Origin: Edolisoma coerulescens
Lineage: Eukaryota > Chordata > Aves > Passeriformes > Campephagidae
Assembly (NCBI GenBank): GCA_013397115.1
Contig: VWZW01002569.1
Span: forward strand, 2,533,645 to 2,597,644
DNA: 64,000 nucleotides
Direction: 5' to 3'
Position numbers and translations under genes: made by a program
In this document: positions 52,201 to 61,200 of the stretch, one piece after another
How positions within the stretch are numbered: the stretch's first letter is position 1
Layout: each line of letters begins with the position of its first letter
The notes under the pieces: generated by a model
Told to the model about the DNA's origin: nothing
What the model saw: the letters and a program-made list of their open reading frames with translations, nothing else
Databases searched by the model: none

Positions 52201-55200
52201 ACTGTTGAGTACCCTAAAGCAAGATAGTGCTGCTCAGGGCAAGCCGGCCTTCTACGTAAAATTGGATAGAGGATGTGCCATGCACATGCAAGGATGCAGA
52301 TGAGTTGAGCCATCCTCCAAGCCAGACAAATGTCAATTTGCTCCTGTTCAGAGGGTCTGTAAGGGTGCTGTCTTGAGCTTAGCTTATAGATACCCAGCTC
52401 TTGAGCAGAGCTTAAGATGGACTCTGTTCAGCTGCTTGGAGCATGGACAGACAGACATGTGACTCTCTACTTTACTTTATTAGGAATGCTACAAGTTGCC
52501 CTGTGTTTCGCTCTCCACTTTAGGATTTCAGCCTAAAGCAGTTGCTTAAAATGAATTATTTCAGAAGGTGAAGCTGGTTTCAGAAACAGTTCTCTTAAAA
52601 ATCTCTTCCCTAATGCTTTCTTCTTAACACTTGTAATTTTTGAAGGATCTATAAATAAAAGAGTAGCCCTCTGATAAGCAATCAATAAACTGACTCGATG
52701 TGTACTTTAATTGTAGGCTTGTGAATGCCCACTTTACTGGAAAGGTCCTTTGTTTTATTGTGCTGGAGGTGAACGAACAGGATACGTGTCAGTTCATAAA
52801 TTTGTTGCAATGTGGCGGAAGTAAGTAGATTACATTTTTTTAGAAGTACTGCAGTTTTTTTCATTGAAATGTGATATTTTAAGCTCTGAATGCGATACTG
52901 TCTGTAAAGGGGAATAAAACACTTTCCCATAATCAACCTTTGTCAGCGAACGTGTACATGGGAAAATGTAACTAAATAATACTTTAATACTTTAACATAA
53001 ACAAATCTTCATAGATTTTAAAATGTTTGGTAAATGACTGACCGTTCATGAGAAAAGTGAAAACCATGGCCCTAACTTGTAGGTGCCGGTTCTGGACAAA
53101 ATGCTTTTTATTTCTAGTTCTCCTCTAATTCTGACTTTAAATTGTCCTTTCATGTAATCCATTACATGGTGTACCTGCCTCCTTTAACATAAATTTAAGA
53201 GACAGTACTGCTTTGATAAGTTCACTTGGAGCATGGTTTGACATTTGTAATTAGCTTTTGAATAAATGTTGTTTCATAGGCCTTGCTCTAGGATGCCTGC
53301 ATGAGGTAGCATGAGCAATTTTCTGTGTAGAATATTAAATGGAAATATTTACATTTCAGAGTACTTCAGACCTGCTATGATGATGCTGCGAAGTTTGTTC
53401 ACCTTCTGATGAACCCTGGATGTAACTACTTGGTGCAAGAAGACTTCATTCCTTTTTTACAAGTAAATTGCAATGGAAACTAGTTCTAGGAACACCAAAA
53501 AATTATGACCTGGCAAAGCCCTGAGTTGTTTGGACTACACATACTTTTTCATGATCATCATTAAAGTTTATTGATAATATGTAGTGCAACTGACTTTGCA
53601 TGATCCACTAAGGTGCTAGTGAGTGACTTGTTTTACAGTTAATCATTTGGTAGAAGGTGAGGTCTTTTTTAAGTGCTATGGTAAGATTTAAAATCGATTG
53701 CAGGAATAGCACATGCATTGGAATCTTTTATGTTTCAGAAGGCAGTTAAAGTTATTTAAGTCAGGGTAGGCCTTTGGAGGGCAAAGGGGAAGTGGGATGT
53801 GAATTCAAATAAATCTTTGTTGAAAGAGCGGCAAACACCACCTTTAGAAATGACTGAATAAAACCTAAATTGTCTTTACTGCATCATAGTCAGCCACAAA
53901 TTTAGAAGCTACGGCAGTCAGCAGTGTTCAAAATCCTCAGCCTATCTAAAATATAGGAAAAAAATCCTATAATAGTCCTAAAATATAGGAAAAGCTTTTG
54001 TTTATCTGATTTCTTGAAAAGATAATTTTATTTTTAAAAAGGTTTGTAGTGTTACTTATGTGAAGCCCTGGTGAAAACGAAGTTGTCAGTAATGATTGTG
54101 GCAGTTAATTTGAACTGTTTTGGTTAAGGAAGCCTGTGTGCTATTCTTTGCTAATTGTCTTATGGTCACTAATAAATACTCTTTGGGATATTGTTATTCC
54201 TTTTTTTGTAGGATGTGGTGAATAGTCATCCAGGCCTTTCATTTTTAAAAGAAGCATCTGAATTTCATTCTCGGTATATTACAACAGTAAGTGATTTGTA
54301 TCTGGAAAAGCTATTTTTGGTTAACTAAGAAAATCAAAATTAGGATTAGTCAATATGTCTAAGCATCTTTGTCCCTTGGGAAGAGTAGAGTTAGAGTAGG
54401 CTGTCAGTCTTCATTTCTACATAACTAGAAGTCTCATGGAAAAAGAATCTTTCTTAAGCATCATAGTTCTTCTTAATATTTGTAAGGAATTGCTGAATTT
54501 AATACTAGTAAGAGAAGCAGTGAATTATAATGGTGTCGGATAAGTTAATGAACATTAAATGAAGAGCAGACTGTTGTCCTAAACGCTTGATTGTAGCTGT
54601 AGACTGTATTCATTAGAGTCCTGACCTTAGTCTGGGATTAATTAAATGAAATCTTGAATGAAACATCTATATTAATATGATTATGTTCAGTATTAAGTGA
54701 AATAATGATAATGTTGAAGCTGCTTGCCACTTTTCTCTCTGGGGCTTTTCTTCCAAGGAAGATTTTATACATTAAAAAGTTTCATTTCTGTCTTCCCAGG
54801 GTGACGTGACTGAAGTATTTGTTCTGTACCCAAGGGAAAAATCAGTGACATTAAATTTTCTCAACTGTAGACTAGACAGTCAATTCCACTGAACTCTCAA
54901 AAGATTAAAATTCTTCAAAATGACATTCAGTTCAATTTCTTTGTGCATGTGAAAACTAGCTTAATGAATATTCTCCAACAAAAAAAACATGCAGAGTTGA
55001 TCATCATGCTGAAATTGTGGAACCTTTTTTTTGAGAGCATTTGGGTTTTGTTCATTATATCCTTACAGAGACTTGCTGGCCTATCAAGTGTGTCCTGCTG
55101 CATTAGGTTTTGCTTCTTGTTATAACAATTACCTGAGCTCACAGAACTTTCTTGTCAGTTGTGATTGATGGAGTTGTTCTGCCTGTGAGTTGTTTTGTTT

Positions 55201-58200
55201 CTTAATGGATTGTGGGTTGTATCAAAGCCTGCTCTGGTTAAAACTGTGAAAACTTGCTGCCTGTCCTGAAGAACAGTAGGAAAGAAAAGATCCTGCCAAT
55301 TCCAGTTACTTTTCTTTGGAGGAACAGCTTATTTGAATAGGTCTGAGTCTAGCAATATTGAGTAAATTAGTGCTGGAAGTATTTCATTAGCACAATTTAG
55401 TGTAGTCTTCAACAGAAATTGGTGTTTAATCAAAAAATAGGTCTTAAATCAGAAAGTAAACTAGTATGAATATATCAACAATATTTGGAGTACCGTTCTG
55501 CAGATTAAGAAATGGCAGGAGCACTCCGCCCTTGTCTTGTCATATTTTAGGATGGCATAACTGTTCACAGAATATTCTGAGTTGGAAGGGACCCACAAGT
55601 ATCGAGTCTAACTCTTAAGTGAATGGTCCATACAGGGATTCAAACCTTGGCATTATTAGCACCATGCTCTGACCAACTGAGCTTGATACAGTCTTCTAAA
55701 ATTCTGTCCTGCAAGTTATTAATGATAATTATAGATTATTTTACCTATGATGAAATAAGGCATTTCATACCTGTATTCAATTAGCTTAACCTTGCTACAT
55801 GAAGTTTTATCTAAAGGATACTTCCAGTTGCAAACCAAATGAGCCAGTCTTCGGCTGGGTTTTTGTATATGCATCCATATATGTATGTGTGTATGCATAT
55901 ACATTACATACATCTCTTTGGCACATGTTTTGTAAGCCATGAAAGCAATCTGTTCTGTCTGCTAAGATATGGTATAGGTTTGTTGGTCAATCTAGTGGTC
56001 AGGTTAGTTACATATGGCCAAGATAGAGCTGAAATAAGTTAAAAATGTTTGCTGTGACAAATGAGATATTACATTTATTCTGCCAGGATGTAAGGTGCCT
56101 GAACTATGAGTTCTTGAAATTGTAGTCGCTGTATTGCAATTTCTTCTCCCTTCTGACAAAGCACTCTGCAGCATAGTAAAGACAGTTCTCTGACAGTTTG
56201 CTTATACTCTGCCTCAGCTGACTTTAGAAAACAGTTTAAGTCTGTTCTCAGTTGTCTTTACCAAACATTCAATTTTGTTCTTATTTTTAGACCAGTTAAA
56301 TGTATGACAGATGAGATAATGACATGCAGATGGGTTAAGTTGCAAAGCTGAGGCAAAAACCTTTTTAGAAAAAATTGCTTTGTAGTATAAGCCAAAAATG
56401 GGCCTTCCCTAAACTCACAATTAGAATTAAGTTAGTTTAAGTTTCAGAAACAGGATAATCTATTCTTCTGTCTAGAGTCATGGAACCAGCTTCCTTGTTT
56501 GAAGTAAGAACTGAGGAGCTTGCTGGACTATAGTTTAAGCTTTCTTTCAAAATTTCATCAGTACATTACTCTTCTCTTTGTAATTTAGAAATGATTGGTT
56601 AGTTGATTTACTGCAATCAAAGTCTGAAGTGATAAAAACAGCCGGTAGTTGTGAGGACATTTTAATTGTGGGAAAGGGGTTGCTAAAGAGATGGGGATTT
56701 TAGTTAGTGACTGCTCTGTCGCAAATGAAACACTACACATGCAATATTGAGTCTTGCCCAGCTAGCAGGTATAATCAGTCACCAGTTGAGCAGTTATAGT
56801 TCATAATATGTTTAGGGGTTTTGTCTGGGTTTTTTCTGTTTGTTTGTTTAGTGGTGAATGACTGACTTGAAATGTACATCTGGTTGCCTTAAGTCAAACT
56901 AATTGAGATGAATACTGAATTCAGTAAAGTAGCAGGAAAAGCATATTTTAAAGTCTTATGTTTGTAAACTAAACCCGAGAAAATTACACTGAATGCATGA
57001 GTTGTCCAAAATAACCATAGAATCATTAGTTTGGAAAAGACCTGTAGGATCATTGAGTTGATGTACATGTAAAAATTATTTAAATGAAAGTGTTGGGTAC
57101 TCAACTGGATGCATTTGTTTCTGGTTCCAGTATCAGTCATGGCACAAGAACTAGTCATCTTTCTTGCACAGATTTTTCTTTGTTCTTCACTTGGAAAAAA
57201 TTAATGTTCTACTTTTAATGCTATTAACAGGGGGTTTTTTCCCAAGGAACTTCAAATAGAATGAAGTTAAATGGGGAAAAACATTTTCTCTGCATCTGCA
57301 GGAAGTATTTCTGTCAGATGTAGATTTATTGTATTTGTGGACTTCAGGAGTAGCAACATCTGCTGTAGTCTGATCCTTAAACAGTCCCAATTCTATTTCT
57401 GTAAATTCATTTATAAAGTAAAACAGTCTTATAGCAAATTCAGGTCTTTAAATGTGAAGTAGTAAGATACATTAATAGGTTTAATAGATTATATTCTGTA
57501 GATCTGGAAGACTGGAGGTAGTGAAATTGCCAATAGACATATTTTGGATAGCATATGAGTATTCTGCAGCATTACTGAGTGAGATATAGACACCGCAGCA
57601 CTGAAATAAAACGTACCTAGATGAGTTTAGGTGTAGATTTAGAAATGGTTTGGATAATGGATAATATGACACAAGAGAAGCTCTAACTAATGAGAAGAAT
57701 AGAAATAGGGGGAAGATGGAGCTCTCTAACGCAGCTGTACTAAGACATCTTTGACAAATACTTGGACGAGTATTTAACTACCGTAGCTAAGGTTTCTTTC
57801 CGTTTTCTCTTTCTTGCAGGTCATACAGAGAATATTTTATACAGTAAATAGGTCCTGGTCTGGGAAAATAACTTGTAACGAGCTCAGGAAAAGCAACTTT
57901 TTGCAGGTGCGTAATATCTAAAATATCGCAAGACAGATATTTCTACAGTTTTAAAACTGTATTAACTAAAGGCTTAAGGGAGTAACATAAATAGCATTTT
58001 CTTCCTTTTCCAAAAAGTAATGAAGACCCAATTGCATTAATTCTCATACATTAGAATATGTTTAAATGTAATTTTTTGTATCTAGAGCTGTGTACATGCA
58101 AATGTGTGTAGCAGAAGTTGGTCTGATCTACTCGTTCCTCTGTGAATGCATTCATTTTCCACCCTGTGTGTTCAGTTTCACTGTCAGGCTGTATGGTGTG

Positions 58201-61200
58201 CATTGTCCCTGAAAACAAAAATTGTTCCACTGAAATAGCAGTAGATATTAATTTGGTTATGAGAACTCAGATCATTCAACAAATAAATGTCTTACAAACT
58301 CTTTAATATGTTCTGTTTATCCTTCTGATAATAGAATGTGGCATTATTGGAAGAGGAACCTGATATTAACCAGCTGACAGAGTACTTCTCATATGAACAT
58401 TTTTATGTTATCTACTGCAAATTTTGGGAGCTGGATACAGACCATGACCTCTATATTGATCAGAAGGATTTAGCTCGACATAATGATCATGGTATGACAA
58501 ATGAAGCACCTTTGTTTACATGTATTAAATGATCTGTAAACTTTGAGCTGAGGAAGTGGTTTAATGCCAAGGCCAGTTTCATGAGTCTGTTGGTGTAGCT
58601 TATCCTGCTGACTCAGTGAAGCAGCGTAAGTCATCTGTGATGCTACTTTGCATCTATGAATACCACATTTGAAGAAGATTCTGAATTTGAATTCTAATCT
58701 TGGCAAAGAAGTAGAGGAAATATCACTTAAGTGATGGTGTATTAGAAATGGTTTTATTTGGCAGTTTTGGGTTGTTATCTTGGACACAATCCATTTTGTT
58801 GGGCGTAGCGCAAGACCCAGGGCTCCCTTCATCCAGGCCCACGCGCCGCCCCAAGCAGCCGACCTGGCAGAGCTGCTGACGGCATCCTGATATGGTGGCA
58901 GCACGGCCACACCATTTTACTGGTATTATTCAAGGAGCATTACTTTTATGGCAAGGTATGGAAAGAGTATAATAGGCAAACATACCTTCTTGGTACTTGG
59001 CTTATTTTAAAGTTTTGCTAACTCAGCTGCAGTATGTTTTGGTTTAATAATATTTAGCACTAGTTAGCAGGTTTACATTTTCTGCGTGTATAGAATGCAA
59101 TGACCATGATTCTGTAGTCTTGCGTGCTTGTTCCTATTTTAAATATTCGTGTAGCTTGTATGGAACTGTTGGGGCTCTTTTTGGATGCCTAGTGCCCATC
59201 CTAATAGTGTTCCTTTTAGGACTGGAAAGCTTACTTAAGCACAAAGTGATTATGGAGTATTATCCCATGTTAAAAAGGATAAACACAATTCTGATTGCTT
59301 CTGAAAATTTGCCTGCTAAAGTTTGACTATGCTTTAGGACAGTGAGAAAGGAAAACTGCTTTCATTTGAGTGGCTGCTCCGAGTTAGTACATTTTAGAAA
59401 GAAAGCACAACTAATACAGTGCCACCTGCAATTTAATTTTTCAAATTCTTAAGTATAAATTGAATATCTTTTACAGAGGCAGTGCTCAGTTAAGACATGT
59501 CTCTAAAATCCCTGAAATGGTTTCAAAATAGAAGCATGGGTCAAAACCATGTCAAAAATAGACCCTTGTCAGAATCAGTAAGGTATGTTTATTATGTGTG
59601 ATCGTGCCAATTCTGTTTTGGCTCTTTGCCAAGGTCATGTAAAACTTAATGCCACTGGAAAATATTATTTACTTGTCAAAGAACTGGGAAATGCTGTTTT
59701 ATTAATCAGCCAACTTTATTACTTTTACTGCACTACTGTTTCTGCCTTACATTTGAATTCAAAGCTGGGTGGTTCTAGCTTTGTTTTGGAGACTTTGTGT
59801 TAAGTGATCCTCTCTAAAAGGACTCAAAGGGATTAATGAGCACTACACTTGATCTTTCTCACTGATCTGTGTATACATAAGTTCCAGTAAACTCTTCAAC
59901 GAGACAATACAAAGCAAAAATAACTTGCATAGAGTTGACACTGTTTTCAAACCTTTCTTCACAGCAATTTCAAATAGGATGATAGAGCGCATCTTCTCAG
60001 GAGCAGTAACAAGGTACTTATTTTGTATGCTGATCTAAATCCAATTTAATTTTTGCTTGTTAAAGTGTATGATATTCCCAGGGGAAAAAATGGCTTCCCC
60101 TCACAAAGGAGCAGTGAATTTCAAGATTTAGTATTGTAGTCTAAACTCCAGTAGTACTAGAGTGGTCTTGGATCCTTTGGCGCAGTTCAAATTCTTCACT
60201 CTCCTTTCTTTACTCATATGAACTCTGGCCCCTGGATATTATATGACTTAGCAGGACTGGGAATGAAGAAGGAAGAAATGTTAGCCTCATTCTTTTTCCA
60301 TCCCTCAAACCTGTAAAATGTTCAAGGAGAACTGAGCTTTTAAGTATTAATTGTAAAATCAATGCTTATTGCATCAATAAATTTACAAAAATGCCTCCAG
60401 TTGAGTTAATTCACTCTTTGACAGTCATTCTTCATTTTTTCCCCTTTGGATTGACTTCCTCTTGTGTATTTATGGCATTTTATTAATTTTTGAAATGTTT
60501 ACTAGCTAGAAAGTATCTGAGCTAGAAAGCAACTGATAAACAGAAATAAAAGCTGAAATGAGAGACTTAGCAGACATATGTCTAGAGCTTACTCCTTTAT
60601 GTGAATTTTTTGGGCAAGACAAAACATATACCCTATTTTCCAAGACATCTTGAAGATAAAACAGGAAAAAATGAATTCTATTATTGAAATGTAATATGTC
60701 TAGGAACTGTTTACCTGAGTTTTTACTAGACAGGCTGACTATGTGGAACTTACTTGGTTGCTGCAGTATGAGAGTAGAAACAGACAATTTTGTTCTTGCC
60801 ATAGACATTTACTTCCTGAATATTTCTATTTCATTTTTATCTTCATATTTTCATTCAAAAACTTTTAGCTAGTGGAGTTCTTAAAAAGCTTTTAAGTTCT
60901 CATCACTTCTACCTGAATAGAAGTTCTAAAAAGCATATGTACTTGTATATAATATATCATCAAAAATTATTTGAGATGGCTCTTCTGTTAACAATTACAC
61001 AGCAACATTGCTGCCCAGGGACAAAAGCTGTAAGTCCTGGAGTGGGTACTACCTTCCTCTCCAGTTGCCCTTTCCTCTTCACCATTGCATTAGAAACAGA
61101 ACAGAGCACACAAGCTCCTTATTCTGAGTGATCAGTGAAGTCTGTCACAAGTCACCTTATGAACACTGCATCATTTAGGAGTAAATAGTTAGTAGCAACA

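Larger units (their letters stand above)
54287..57819 (+). other. PPP2R3B intron, no other gene seen
   Basis: A 3.5-kb intron holding SINE copy 2 and a CR1 scrap. Otherwise AT-rich with no recognised feature. A short TA/TG-rich patch lies at about 55,866-55,910. Confidence 0.7.

Noticed and set aside
58470..58910. 146-codon minus-strand frame overlapping exon 8
   Set aside because: Starts in the GC-rich insertion and ends as an antisense shadow of exon 8. No protein-like features.
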